A stretch of 64,000 bases of DNA from Flavobacterium sp. 123 (GCF_003634825.1 NZ_RBXD01000001.1:828501-892500); one strand, 5' to 3'. Shown: positions 26,254 through 36,471, counted from the first letter of the stretch. Program-made: numbers and translations. Notes: generated by a model not told the origin, from the letters alone.

Positions 26254-29200
26254 ATGAAAAAAACATTATTTTTTTTATTTATTATATTCAATATTCAAGT
26301 TAGCGCACAATGTTGGAAAACTGTAAAATCAGGAGATTTTCATACTCTTGGTATAAAAACTGATGGCACACTATGGGTTTGGGGCAGTAACAACTACGGA
26401 CAATTGGGTGATGGAACAACCACAAATAAAAATATCCCAACAAAAATTGGCAGTTCTAGTGATTGGCAATCTATTTTCCCAGGAGAACTTTGCTCATTTG
26501 CCATTAAAACGGATGGTTCACTCTGGGCCTGGGGTATTAATGTATATGGAATACTAGGAGACGGCTCCATTATAGATAAACATATTCCTACAAGAATTGG
26601 AAATGATTATAATTGGAAATTTGTTTCAAATAATGCGTATAATACATTAGCACAAAAAAATGATAATTCAATCTGGGCTTGGGGATCAAATAGCAATGGT
26701 ACATTAGGAAATGGCTCAAATACTGACAGTCAAATTCCTATTCAAGTAGGGAATGAAACAACTTGGAAATCAATTTCGGCAGGAGCCCTTTTTTCAACTG
26801 GAATAAAAAATGACGGCACAATTTGGGCATGGGGATCTGGTTACTATGGAGAATTGGGAAATGGAAATTTAGGAAATGTTAATACTCCAACCCAAATTGG
26901 AATCTTAAATGATTGGGCTTCCATTTCCGCATCATATCATACAATTTTAGCGAAAAAAAATGATGGCACTTTATGGGGCTGGGGATTGAACAAGTATGGA
27001 GAATTAGGTGATGGTACTACAAATCGAAGCAACTTCCCTAAACAGATAGGAACATCTTCAGATTGGGATATCATAGGCATTGGTCCTGGAAATTCTTATG
27101 GAATAAAAACGGATGGTACATTATGGACTTGGGGAGCTAACACAGCAGGACAATTAGGTAATGGTAATTTTAACAACAATTACAGCCCGAGTCAAATTGC
27201 AACCAATTTTTCCATTCAAGATATTTCGTTAGGAAACCTTTCGGCAACTGTTCTGACAACTCAAAAAGATTTATACAGTTGGGGAAGTAATGAGCAAGGG
27301 CAATTTGGCAATGGACAATTTTCAATTAAAAACAACACTCCTATTCTAATCAGTCAATGTCCACAAATCAACTCAAGCAACGCTCCTGAAATTTCAGCAA
27401 TACCTAATCCTAATGCATATTGTCCCGGAAGTTTTACGGAAATAGTTAAGGATATAACTTTAACTGATCCCGATAAAATAACAACTGAGATTTACATCCA
27501 AATCTCATCAGGCTATGTAAAAGGGCAAGATCTATTAAAACTAAATAACCCTAGTTCACATCCAACAATTGGAGTCTCCTCATTTGATATAACTACAGGA
27601 AAACTAAGGCTCTATGGGATTGGCAACTCAACAACCTCAGCTGAATTTGAAGCTGCTATTAAAGATGTAGTTTTTAACAATTCCTCATTAACTCCGTCCG
27701 GAACACGTGGATTTTCAATTACAATTGGCCAAGCGAATTATTTACCCAGAAACAAACATTTTTATGAATATGTCCCTAAAACGGGTATTACATGGACCGA
27801 TGCAAAAGCTGAGGCAGCTATAAAAACCTATTATGGTTTAAAAGGCTATTTAGCCACACTGACTGCTGCAGACGAAGCACAGTTAGCGGGAGCACAAGCG
27901 TCAGGAACTGGCTGGATTGGCGGAAGTGATTCTCAAACAGAAGGAGTTTGGAAATGGGTTACCGGTCCTGAAGCCGGAACTGTTTTTTGGAATGGAAGCA
28001 TAAATGGGTCAACTCCAAATTTTGCTTTTTGGAATACAAACGAACCAAACCAAGCAGGCGATGAAGATTATGCTCATATTACCGCTCCTGGAATTGGAAT
28101 TCCAGGATCTTGGAACGACCTGAAATTAGCAGGTGATTTAAGCGGAGATTATCAACCAAAAGGATATGTTGTTGAATACGGAGGAATGGTACCTGGTGAC
28201 GTTGACAATATTAAAATTTCCACAAGTACTAGCTTGACAATAGCAAAAATTACAGCTACACCACCAAGTTCTATTTGCGCTTCAGGGACTACTACACTTC
28301 AAGCAACTTCAACCGCAGGAACAATAAATTGGTATAATACAAATGGTGATAATCTTGGAACGGGGAATAGTTTCACAACTCCTCAACTCTATACAACTAC
28401 AACCTTTTATATTGATAACGGATGTACTCCAAGAACACCAATAACTGTAACTGTTGAACCATTACCTATAGCGAATACTGTCATAATTCCAAGGCAGTGC
28501 GATGACAATCAAGACGGGAAATTTACTTTTAACACTGCTGCTCTTGAGTCTACCTTATTAGGAAATCAAACAAACGTAACGGTTGCTTATTTTGACCAAG
28601 CTAATAATCCATTGAAAGATTCAAACGGAAATTTAATCACAAGTCCATTTCCTGCAAGTTTCTCAACAACATCACAAACAATAAAAGCTGTTGTAAAAAG
28701 CAACTCCCCTTTACACTGTAACAGTCAAACAACCATTTCGTTTATTGTTGACGATTTACCCGAAGCTTTTACCGTTCCTCAATCATTAACAACAGCATGT
28801 GATGACGAATCAAATCCATTAAATCAAGACGGAAAATTTGCTTTTGACACATCAACATTCGAAGCTACTATTTTAGGAAGTCAAACGGGAATGACAGTTA
28901 CTTATTCTGATCAAAACGGCAGTCCATTACCAAGTCCGTTACCAAATCCATTTGTTACTGGAACTCAAAATATTTTAGTAACCGTTACAAATCCATTAAA
29001 TACAAACTGCATCGCAACAACAACTTTAAATTTTGTTATAAATCCGCTACCCATTGCCAACGATATTACTATTATTCAATGTGATAGTGACTTAGCTCCA
29101 GATGGAAAAACTCTTTTTAATTTGACTGTAAATAATAATTTAATTTCTTCAAATTACATTAATGAAAATTTTACTTATTATACTTCTTTAGCTGGAGCAA

Positions 29201-30990
29201 ATAGCGGTCTTTCGACAGATTTAATTTCAAATGACTTGGCTTTCGAAAACACTACACCTTCAATAATGGATATTTGGGTTAGAGTCACCAATAAAATTAC
29301 AGGCTGTTATAGTGTTGCCAAAATAACATTAAAAGTTCCCGCTACTAATCTTCTTTCTACTTATACAGTCACTGTCCCTCCTGTTTGTGATGATTTTTTA
29401 GACGCTGTTAACAATAACAGAGATGGAATTGCAACTTTTGATTTCTCTTGGACAAAAGTTACAATACAAAACGAACTACCTACAACAAGTCAAGCATATA
29501 CTATAAATTATTACAAAAACCAAGCAGATGCCCTAGCTGAACTTAATGCCATTACAAATATTTCAAATTACAGAAATATTGGTTATCCTAACTCACAAGA
29601 CATTTGGGTTCGAATAGAAAGTAGCCTTGATAATGCTTGTGTGGGTTTAGGTCCTTATATTACTTTAAAAGTTGAAGCCTTGCCTTTTGCAAATCCTGTT
29701 ATAATACCAAGACAGTGTGATGACAATCATGATGGAATATTCACTTTTGATACCGCTAATCTTGAATCTACTTTATTAGGAAATCAAACAAACGTAACGG
29801 TTACTTATTTTGATCAAAATGGGGACATGTTACCAAGTCCATTTACAAGTTCTTTCACAACCACTTCTCAAACTATAAAAGCCGTTGTGACTAATAATTC
29901 AACTTTACAATGCTACGACGAAACAAGTATTTCATTTATTGTAGATGATTCACCCGAAGTCTTTGCAGTCCCTTCTGCCTTAACAACTGCCTGTGATGAC
30001 GAAGAAAATCCTTTGGACCAAGACGGAAAATTTGATTTTGACACATCAACTTTTGAAGCAACTATTCTAGGGGGTCAGACGGGAATGATTGTTAGGTACT
30101 ACGACCAAAATAATATTGAATTACCAAGTCCATTACCCAATCCATTTACAACCGAATCTCAAAATGTCACTGCCAGCGTTGAAAATCCTTTAAACACAAA
30201 CTGCTATGCCACTACAACCTTAAATTTTGTTGTAAATCCTCTTCCGAAAATTAATTTGAATACTAGTGGTGACGAAAATGAATTAGTCTGTTCTAATCTT
30301 CCAAGCTTTTTTGTCCAACTCGATGCAGGAATTCAAGATGGATCTGCAACGAATAATTACGATTATATTTGGTCAAAAGACGGAAACGTTTTAACAAGTG
30401 AAACAGCACCAACATTACAAGTAAATGCAGAAGGAACTTATACAGTAGAAGTAACAAATAGCTATGGCTGCAGCAGAATTCGAACCATAAAAGTTACAGC
30501 TTCAGACGTAGCTAATATTGAAAGTATTGATATTGTAGATTTAACGGATATCAATACCGTTACTGTAAATGTTACAGGAAAAGGAGAATACGAATTTAGT
30601 ATTGACGACCCTAATGGCTTTTGGCAAGACTCTAATTTCTTTAATAATGTACCCGCAGGAATTCACGACGTTTATGTCAAAGACAAAAATGGTTGTGGTG
30701 TAGTTAGTCAAACTATTGCGGTTATTGGAGCACCAAAATTCTTTACACCTAACAATGATGGTTATAATGATTATTGGAGTGTAAAAGGAGTAAACGAAAC
30801 TTTCAATTCAAAATCAACACTCTACATTTTTGACCGATACGGAAAACTAATCAAACAATGGGTTCCGCTTTTAGATCGAGGTTGGGATGGTACTTACAAC
30901 GGAACGCCTTTACCTTCAGACGATTATTGGTTTACCCTAAAACTAGAAGACGGAAGAGAAACAAAAGGTCATTTTTCACTAAAAAGGTAA
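26254..30990 (+). CDS. Large T9SS-secreted protein: RCC1 propeller, C-type lectin, repeat modules, type-B sorting domain
   Basis: The protein has 1578 residues. It has a signal peptide (MKKTLFFLFIIFNIQVSAQ). Seven RCC1 repeats at about residues 20-365 (each with W-x-WG...GxLGxG, e.g. LWVWGSNNYGQLGDG) would make one seven-bladed beta-propeller. A C-type-lectin-like domain at about 503-646 carries FYEYVPKTGITWTDAKAEA, GTGWIGGSD, WNTNEPN and GSWNDL, and is followed by VVEYGG. An Ig-like segment (CASGTTTLQATSTAGTINWY) leads into Cys/Asp-rich repeated modules at about 740-1335. The C-terminus from about 1496 (KFFTPNNDGYNDYWSVKG) is a type-B T9SS sorting domain. It is expected at the cell surface or in the medium as an adhesin-like protein (inference). 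A shorter paralogue lies 72 bases downstream. Confidence 0.9.
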   Translation: MKKTLFFLFIIFNIQVSAQCWKTVKSGDFHTLGIKTDGTLWVWGSNNYGQLGDGTTTNKNIPTKIGSSSDWQSIFPGELCSFAIKTDGSLWAWGINVYGILGDGSIIDKHIPTRIGNDYNWKFVSNNAYNTLAQKNDNSIWAWGSNSNGTLGNGSNTDSQIPIQVGNETTWKSISAGALFSTGIKNDGTIWAWGSGYYGELGNGNLGNVNTPTQIGILNDWASISASYHTILAKKNDGTLWGWGLNKYGELGDGTTNRSNFPKQIGTSSDWDIIGIGPGNSYGIKTDGTLWTWGANTAGQLGNGNFNNNYSPSQIATNFSIQDISLGNLSATVLTTQKDLYSWGSNEQGQFGNGQFSIKNNTPILISQCPQINSSNAPEISAIPNPNAYCPGSFTEIVKDITLTDPDKITTEIYIQISSGYVKGQDLLKLNNPSSHPTIGVSSFDITTGKLRLYGIGNSTTSAEFEAAIKDVVFNNSSLTPSGTRGFSITIGQANYLPRNKHFYEYVPKTGITWTDAKAEAAIKTYYGLKGYLATLTAADEAQLAGAQASGTGWIGGSDSQTEGVWKWVTGPEAGTVFWNGSINGSTPNFAFWNTNEPNQAGDEDYAHITAPGIGIPGSWNDLKLAGDLSGDYQPKGYVVEYGGMVPGDVDNIKISTSTSLTIAKITATPPSSICASGTTTLQATSTAGTINWYNTNGDNLGTGNSFTTPQLYTTTTFYIDNGCTPRTPITVTVEPLPIANTVIIPRQCDDNQDGKFTFNTAALESTLLGNQTNVTVAYFDQANNPLKDSNGNLITSPFPASFSTTSQTIKAVVKSNSPLHCNSQTTISFIVDDLPEAFTVPQSLTTACDDESNPLNQDGKFAFDTSTFEATILGSQTGMTVTYSDQNGSPLPSPLPNPFVTGTQNILVTVTNPLNTNCIATTTLNFVINPLPIANDITIIQCDSDLAPDGKTLFNLTVNNNLISSNYINENFTYYTSLAGANSGLSTDLISNDLAFENTTPSIMDIWVRVTNKITGCYSVAKITLKVPATNLLSTYTVTVPPVCDDFLDAVNNNRDGIATFDFSWTKVTIQNELPTTSQAYTINYYKNQADALAELNAITNISNYRNIGYPNSQDIWVRIESSLDNACVGLGPYITLKVEALPFANPVIIPRQCDDNHDGIFTFDTANLESTLLGNQTNVTVTYFDQNGDMLPSPFTSSFTTTSQTIKAVVTNNSTLQCYDETSISFIVDDSPEVFAVPSALTTACDDEENPLDQDGKFDFDTSTFEATILGGQTGMIVRYYDQNNIELPSPLPNPFTTESQNVTASVENPLNTNCYATTTLNFVVNPLPKINLNTSGDENELVCSNLPSFFVQLDAGIQDGSATNNYDYIWSKDGNVLTSETAPTLQVNAEGTYTVEVTNSYGCSRIRTIKVTASDVANIESIDIVDLTDINTVTVNVTGKGEYEFSIDDPNGFWQDSNFFNNVPAGIHDVYVKDKNGCGVVSQTIAVIGAPKFFTPNNDGYNDYWSVKGVNETFNSKSTLYIFDRYGKLIKQWVPLLDRGWDGTYNGTPLPSDDYWFTLKLEDGRETKGHFSLKR
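28471..29052 (+). repeat. Internal module pair, copy 1 (about residues 740-933)
   Basis: This in-frame segment encodes PRQCDDNQDGKF... and TTACDDESNPLNQDGKF... modules. It is repeated with strong DNA similarity at 29689-30246, e.g. shared GGAAATCAAACAAACGTAAC. Each module begins with a Cys-Asp-Asp motif and ends in a beta-strand with Cys. Confidence 0.8.
29689..30246 (+). repeat. Internal module pair, copy 2 (about residues 1146-1331)
   Basis: This is the second copy of the module pair starting at 28471. The two are separated by about 640 bases encoding two further divergent modules, which indicates internal duplication within the gene. Confidence 0.8.
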
Positions 30991-31062
30991 ATTTTAAGGT
31001 GATATTACAATAAATTATATTTTATAAAAGTATTAATCTAAAAAAATCACCACTTTTACAAA

Positions 31063-33375
31063 ATGAAAAATGCAGTTTTTTTAAGAATAATACTACTAGT
31101 ACTATTTTTTAGTGCTAAAACTGCATATGCAACTAATTGTGATTATTATTCAAAGAAAGTTTTTATTTCAAATGTAGAAGATACTATTAATTACCAATCA
31201 TCTTCTTTTTTAAAAAAAATTAAAACTACATCAACTGATAATATTCTTCCAATAATTAAGGCCGTAGGAGATCAGGTATATTGCCCACAAACCTCCATGA
31301 ATATTGTTACTGATATTACTATAACTGATCCTGATAATATAAGCACAGATGCAATCTATATTCAAATTTCAACTGGATATAATGATTCACAAGACGTATT
31401 AACCCTCACTGGATTGCATACTACAATAAATTCTAATTGGGATTTAGCTACTGGAAGATTAACTCTGACAAGTTCAACACCAGATATTCCGGTAACTTAT
31501 ATTGATTTTATTAAAGCAATTAAAGATGTTGTTTATACAAATTCATCTAATAAACCAACAGGAAACAGAACCTTTTCAATTAGTACCGATAAACTTAGTT
31601 ATTTGCCATCAAACCAGCATTTTTATGAGTTTGTTCCAAGTATTGGAATTGCTCCAAATTTAGGAATTGATTGGGGTGTCGCAAATGACTTGGCTAATGC
31701 AAGAACCTACAACGGATTAAAAGGATATTTAGTAACTATTTTATCTGCAGATGAAAACCAAATAGCTGCAACTCAACAATCAGGAACAGGATGGATTGGA
31801 GGATCTGATATAGGAGAAGAAGGAGTATGGAAATGGATGACCGGCCCCGAAAAAGGAATTACTTTTTTTTACAATCTAGAATCTACTCCTGCTCCTGGAA
31901 TATTTGCTTCTAATCCACACGGTATTGGTTCAACTACCAACTATGTCAATTGGAATAGAAGCAGTCCAAACTGGTATCTTGGAATTCCTTATTATGAACC
32001 CAATGATATTTATAATTTATATAGAGAAGATGAAGATTATGCTATTATTATAGATAATAATGGCAAAGGAACTAAGGGATCTTGGAATGATATCAATTAC
32101 TATGGCGAATCATTTGAAGGCTCGCAACAAGCTAATGGATTTATTGTAGAATATGGTGGAATGCCTGGTGATCCAGAAATACAGATAGCAACAAGCACCT
32201 CAATTACTATCCCGCAAATTACAAGTACAACCGAATCAGCAACCTGTGGATCTGGCAGTTTAACTTTACAAGCAAGTTCTAATTTAGGAACAATTAATTG
32301 GTTTGAAAATAAAACTGGCGGAACTCCTTTAGCAACAGGCACTACTTTTACAACACCCAATATTTCAAAAAGCACCACGTATTATATAGATACTGAATAT
32401 GGATTTTGCGCAAAATATTCTACACGAACTCCAGTTACAGCAACTATTTATAATATCCCTGTAATTACAACTACTAATTCTAGATTTACTTTATGTGGAC
32501 CCGGAAGCATAACCCTCGACGCAAAAACAACGGAAGGAACAATATATTGGTATAGCGAGCCAACCGGAAGTAATTTAATTGCGGTAGGAACAAGTATAAC
32601 AAGAGATATTGCTGTAAATACAACATTTTATGTAGAAGCTGTAAATAAAAATTGTACAACTGGAACAAGAGTTCCTGTGGAAGTAGTTGTCTATAAACTA
32701 CCCATTATTCCAGACGAAAAATTAGTTATTTGCAAGTCAAACAAACTAACTATTGACGCTAAAATAGCAGAAATAGGAATGACTTATTTATGGTCAACAG
32801 GAGAAAGAACACAATCAATCGAAATTTCTAAAGACGGCGTATATACTGTAGATATTACTCGTCCAGCTCCTGAAAGTTGTACCGTCAGAAAAACAATAAC
32901 TGTCATTGAAAATCCAGATCCAATAATAGAATCAATAGCCGTTGATGGGACTATAGTAACGATAATTCTAAAAAATCCTGCTATTTATTATGAGTATTCA
33001 ATAGATGGTATCAATTATCAATCATCAAATGTTTTTCTAAATTCACCTGCTGGTCTTCAAACTGCATTTGTAAGAGAAACAAATGGTTGCAGCAATGTAA
33101 CTGAAAATTTTATAGTACTAAGTATGCCTAAATTTTTCACTCCAAACAATGATTCTTATAATGATTTTTGGGAAGTAAAAGGTTTAAATAATTATCCTGA
33201 AGCTATTGTTACTATTTTTGACAGATATGGAAAACTGATTACGCAACTTGATGCTTCCTCTCCAAAATGGGACGGAACATTTAACGGTTTGCTTTTGCCT
33301 GCTGATGATTATTGGTTTACCCTAAAACTGGAAGACGGAAGAGAAACAAAAGGTCACTTTTCGTTGAAAAGATAA
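31063..33375 (+). CDS. T9SS-secreted C-type-lectin/Ig-like protein with type-B sorting domain
   Basis: The protein has 770 residues. The signal peptide is MKNAVFLRIILLVLFFSAKTAYA. A segment at about 65-185 resembles the pre-lectin region of the upstream 1578-residue protein (ITDPDNISTDAIYIQISTGY). A C-type-lectin-like domain spans about 187-366 (FYEFVPS, GTGWIGGSD, VWKWMTGPE, GSWNDI, VEYGG). Three Ig-like modules follow, each with a xGTINWxxxxxGxxL-type core. The C-terminal type-B T9SS signal runs from about residue 689 (KFFTPNNDSYNDFWEVKG). The last 23 residues are identical to those of the upstream paralogue. It lacks the RCC1 propeller. The pair probably arose by duplication with domain gain or loss. 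Confidence 0.88.
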   Translation: MKNAVFLRIILLVLFFSAKTAYATNCDYYSKKVFISNVEDTINYQSSSFLKKIKTTSTDNILPIIKAVGDQVYCPQTSMNIVTDITITDPDNISTDAIYIQISTGYNDSQDVLTLTGLHTTINSNWDLATGRLTLTSSTPDIPVTYIDFIKAIKDVVYTNSSNKPTGNRTFSISTDKLSYLPSNQHFYEFVPSIGIAPNLGIDWGVANDLANARTYNGLKGYLVTILSADENQIAATQQSGTGWIGGSDIGEEGVWKWMTGPEKGITFFYNLESTPAPGIFASNPHGIGSTTNYVNWNRSSPNWYLGIPYYEPNDIYNLYREDEDYAIIIDNNGKGTKGSWNDINYYGESFEGSQQANGFIVEYGGMPGDPEIQIATSTSITIPQITSTTESATCGSGSLTLQASSNLGTINWFENKTGGTPLATGTTFTTPNISKSTTYYIDTEYGFCAKYSTRTPVTATIYNIPVITTTNSRFTLCGPGSITLDAKTTEGTIYWYSEPTGSNLIAVGTSITRDIAVNTTFYVEAVNKNCTTGTRVPVEVVVYKLPIIPDEKLVICKSNKLTIDAKIAEIGMTYLWSTGERTQSIEISKDGVYTVDITRPAPESCTVRKTITVIENPDPIIESIAVDGTIVTIILKNPAIYYEYSIDGINYQSSNVFLNSPAGLQTAFVRETNGCSNVTENFIVLSMPKFFTPNNDSYNDFWEVKGLNNYPEAIVTIFDRYGKLITQLDASSPKWDGTFNGLLLPADDYWFTLKLEDGRETKGHFSLKR

Positions 33376-33378
33376 TTT

Positions 33379-34512
33379 CTAAGTTATTTTCTTTTGGATT
33401 TCATCTAAAATATAAAGGTAATCCTCGTGCTTATTTACAAAATCTCGATTAGAAACATCAATAATCAACACATTCAAATCCGTTTGAGATTTAATATAAT
33501 CCAAGTATCCAGAATTAATTTTATCTAAATATTCGGCAGGAATGTTCTGCTCATAGCTTCTGTTTCTTTTCTTTATATTTTGCAAAAGCCTTTCTGAATT
33601 TTGATACAAATAAATATACAAATCGGGTTTTGGCATTTCTCTGTATACAATATCAAACAATGTGCGATACAATCGAGATTCATCTTCCGCCAAAGTAATT
33701 TTGGCAAAAATCAAAGATTTAAAAATATGATAATCAGCTACAATAAAATCCTTAAACAAATCAAATTGAGCCAAATCGTCTGACAATTGTTTGTATCTAT
33801 CCGCTAGAAACGACATTTCAAGTGGAAATGCATATCTATTTTGATCTTCGTAAAATTTTGGTAAAAAAGGATTGTCTGCAAAACGTTCCAATACTGTTTT
33901 AGCATTAAAATCTTCCGCTATTTTTGTTGCCAAAGTGGTCTTGCCAGCACCAATATTTCCTTCAAAAGCAACATAATTAAACTGTTCTAAAGGAATTTTT
34001 TCTAAAGGGGCTTTCAAATTTTGAACCATTTCACAAACACTTTCATCTGGAGTTATTGCAATCAATTCAGGTATGGACTTATTCAAAACAGGATGTACCC
34101 AATCTAGATTCAAATCTTGCATAGGCAGCAAAACAAATTTTCTGTTCTGTAGCAAAGGATGTGGAATTTGGAGACTTTCCGTATCAATAATTTCAGCATC
34201 AAAAGCAATCAAATCAATATCAATAATTCGGGATTGATAGCCTAAATCTAAATTTCGAACACGCCCCATTTTTTTTTCAATTCTTAAAGCTTGCTCTAAA
34301 ATTAAATGAGAAGTATGGGAGGTATGCAATACTAAAGCGCAATTATAAAAAGCTTCACTATCAAATCCCCAAGAAGGTGTTTCATAAACTTTTGAAACTT
34401 TAACTACGGTACCAATCTCTTGATGAATCAATTGTATACAACGCTCAACGTTTTCCAAACGATTGCCTTGATTTGTCCCTATCGATAAAATGACCTGATG
34501 TTGTGATTTCAT
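33379..34512 (-). CDS. folK: Fusion of FolK (HPPK) and a deoxynucleoside kinase domain
   Basis: From ATG 34512 the protein has 377 residues. Residues 1-150 are 6-hydroxymethyl-7,8-dihydropterin pyrophosphokinase, which makes the DHPP precursor of folate: ILSIGTNQGNRLENVERC, SKVYETPSWGF, RIIDIDLIAFD and IPHPLLQNRKFVLLPM are all diagnostic. Residues from about 177 form a deoxynucleoside kinase of the dNK/dGK type: P-loop FEGNIGAGKTTLA, the ERFADNPFLPKFYED region, LADRYKQL, VADYHIFKSLIFAKI and a Pro-Lys-Pro-Asp-Leu-Tyr-Ile-Tyr strand. Both halves look intact. The same fusion is common in Bacteroidota. An in-frame extension to 34620 is poor and rejected. The stop lies 3 bases from the convergent lectin gene. 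Confidence 0.92.
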   Translation of the reverse strand: MKSQHQVILSIGTNQGNRLENVERCIQLIHQEIGTVVKVSKVYETPSWGFDSEAFYNCALVLHTSHTSHLILEQALRIEKKMGRVRNLDLGYQSRIIDIDLIAFDAEIIDTESLQIPHPLLQNRKFVLLPMQDLNLDWVHPVLNKSIPELIAITPDESVCEMVQNLKAPLEKIPLEQFNYVAFEGNIGAGKTTLATKIAEDFNAKTVLERFADNPFLPKFYEDQNRYAFPLEMSFLADRYKQLSDDLAQFDLFKDFIVADYHIFKSLIFAKITLAEDESRLYRTLFDIVYREMPKPDLYIYLYQNSERLLQNIKKRNRSYEQNIPAEYLDKINSGYLDYIKSQTDLNVLIIDVSNRDFVNKHEDYLYILDEIQKKIT

Positions 34513-34652
34513 AATTAGATGCAAATTAACTAAAAGTATTTTAGAATTAGCAATATATTTGTAGGGTCTATTTGTAATTAAATAAAGAGTTTTTAAACCT
34601 AATAACGTGTAACAATTCAAACTCCTTTGTTACTAATTAAAAAAATATAATT

Positions 34653-36413
34653 ATGAAATTTTTAGGAAACGTATTAGCAACAGTCATTGGTATTTTTATT
34701 TTTTTGATGCTATGCTTATTTGGGATTGTACTAATAGGAACTATTTTTGGAGGAGAAGCGGAGGGTGTTGAAGTAAAAGGAAATTCAGTTATCGAATTAA
34801 ATTTAGAGGACGTAAAAAACGATTATGCTGGAAAATACAAAGATCCTTGGATGACTATTTTTGCAGACAAAAAACACATAGGCCTCACTGATGTTATACA
34901 TGCCATCGAAGAAGCAAAAACCGACAATAATATCAAAGGAATCTCAATACTAAACGACGATTCTCCGTTAGGAATGGCTCAAAGCAAAGCATTACGTGAT
35001 GCTCTAGAAGATTTCAAAAAATCAGGAAAGTTTATAATGGCCTACGCCAATTCTTTTTCACAAAAAGAATATTATTTAAATTCTATAGCCAATACCGTTT
35101 ATTTAAACCCTGTTGGCGATATGGATTTCAAAGGATTATCCTCAGAAGTTATGTTTTTCAAAGACCTTCAAGAAAAATCTGGCGTAAAAATGGAAGTAAT
35201 TCGTCATGGCAAATACAAAAGTGCTGTGGAACCTTTTCTTGAAAATAAAATGAGTGATGCTAATAGACAACAAATCACAGCATTGTTAAATTCCATCTGG
35301 ATTTCAGTTACAAATGACATTTCAAAAAGCAGAAATATATCTGTCGCTAAACTAAACCAGATTGCAAATGGTCTTTTGGCAAGAACACCGCAAATGGCAA
35401 AAGCACAAAAATTAGTAGATGTTGTTGCTTATGAAGATGTGTACCATGCCGCTATTAAAAAAGCATTAGATGTTGATTCTTCAGAAGATTACAATAAAGT
35501 ATCCATTAGAGATTACACCATAAATAGCACTACAACTTCAAAAATATCAGATGCTAATGACGAAATTGCCATTATTTATGCACAAGGAGAAATTCAAAGT
35601 GGAGAAGGTGATGTCAATGTTATTGGAGAAGGTTCCATGCGAAGATCGCTTCAAGAAGCAAGAAAAAATGACAAAATAAAAGCAGTTGTGCTTCGTATTA
35701 ATAGCCCTGGTGGAAATGCTTTAACATCAGATTTAATCTGGAGAGAAGTTGAATTGACAAAAAAAGTTAAACCAGTTGTGGTTTCTATGGGGAATTATGC
35801 TGCTTCGGGCGGATATTATATAGCTTGTAACGCAAACAAAATTTTTGCCGAAAATAACACTATAACTGGATCGATAGGTGTTTTTGGTATATTACCTAAT
35901 TTTAGTCAGCTTGCTACAAAAATAGGTATTCATGTAGAACAAGTAAAAACACATGAAAATTCAGCAAACTATAGTCCTTTTGTCCCTTTGGACGAAAAAT
36001 TCAAAGCCGTAACGCTTGAAGGTGTTGAACATATTTATAGAACATTTGTCACTCATGTAGCAGAGGGAAGAAAAATGACTTTTGCGCAAGTAGACGCTAT
36101 TGCTCAAGGACGAGTTTGGACTGGTGCTGATGCTATAAAAATAGGACTTGTTGATAAAATTGGCGGTTTAGATGACGCTATTAAAGAAGCTGCTTCTCTG
36201 GCAAAAATAAAAACCTACAGCACTCAAAACTTTCCTGAATACGAGAAAAATTTTGATGATATTCTAGAAAATCTGCCTTTTGCAAAATCAAAAGAAGCTT
36301 TTATAAAAGAAGAAATTGGCGAGGAAAACTATTTGGTACTAGAACAAATAAAAAGAATTCAGACACAAAAAGGAATTCAAGTAATCATGCCTTTTACAAT
36401 TACGATTGAATAA
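34653..36413 (+). CDS. sppA: Signal peptide peptidase SppA, 67K type
   Basis: This inner-membrane serine protease has a Ser/Lys dyad and degrades cleaved signal peptides. The protein has 586 residues, the double-length form with two tandem ClpP-like halves. There is one N-terminal transmembrane segment (about 10-33). The catalytic Lys189 is in RHGKYKSAVEPF in the first half and the nucleophile Ser385 is in MGNYAASGGYYIA in the second. RINSPGGNALTSD and NTITGSIGVFG are standard. It is monocistronic with a terminator. Confidence 0.94.
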   Translation: MKFLGNVLATVIGIFIFLMLCLFGIVLIGTIFGGEAEGVEVKGNSVIELNLEDVKNDYAGKYKDPWMTIFADKKHIGLTDVIHAIEEAKTDNNIKGISILNDDSPLGMAQSKALRDALEDFKKSGKFIMAYANSFSQKEYYLNSIANTVYLNPVGDMDFKGLSSEVMFFKDLQEKSGVKMEVIRHGKYKSAVEPFLENKMSDANRQQITALLNSIWISVTNDISKSRNISVAKLNQIANGLLARTPQMAKAQKLVDVVAYEDVYHAAIKKALDVDSSEDYNKVSIRDYTINSTTTSKISDANDEIAIIYAQGEIQSGEGDVNVIGEGSMRRSLQEARKNDKIKAVVLRINSPGGNALTSDLIWREVELTKKVKPVVVSMGNYAASGGYYIACNANKIFAENNTITGSIGVFGILPNFSQLATKIGIHVEQVKTHENSANYSPFVPLDEKFKAVTLEGVEHIYRTFVTHVAEGRKMTFAQVDAIAQGRVWTGADAIKIGLVDKIGGLDDAIKEAASLAKIKTYSTQNFPEYEKNFDDILENLPFAKSKEAFIKEEIGEENYLVLEQIKRIQTQKGIQVIMPFTITIE

Positions 36414-36432
36414 AAAGCAATATCACTGATAC

Positions 36433-36471
36433 AAAATCCGTTTGAGTATGTACTTAAACGGATTTTTTTTT
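36433..36471 (+). terminator. Terminator after sppA
   Basis: AAAATCCGTTTGAGTA, short loop, TACTTAAACGGATTTT plus a T-run. Confidence 0.87.
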
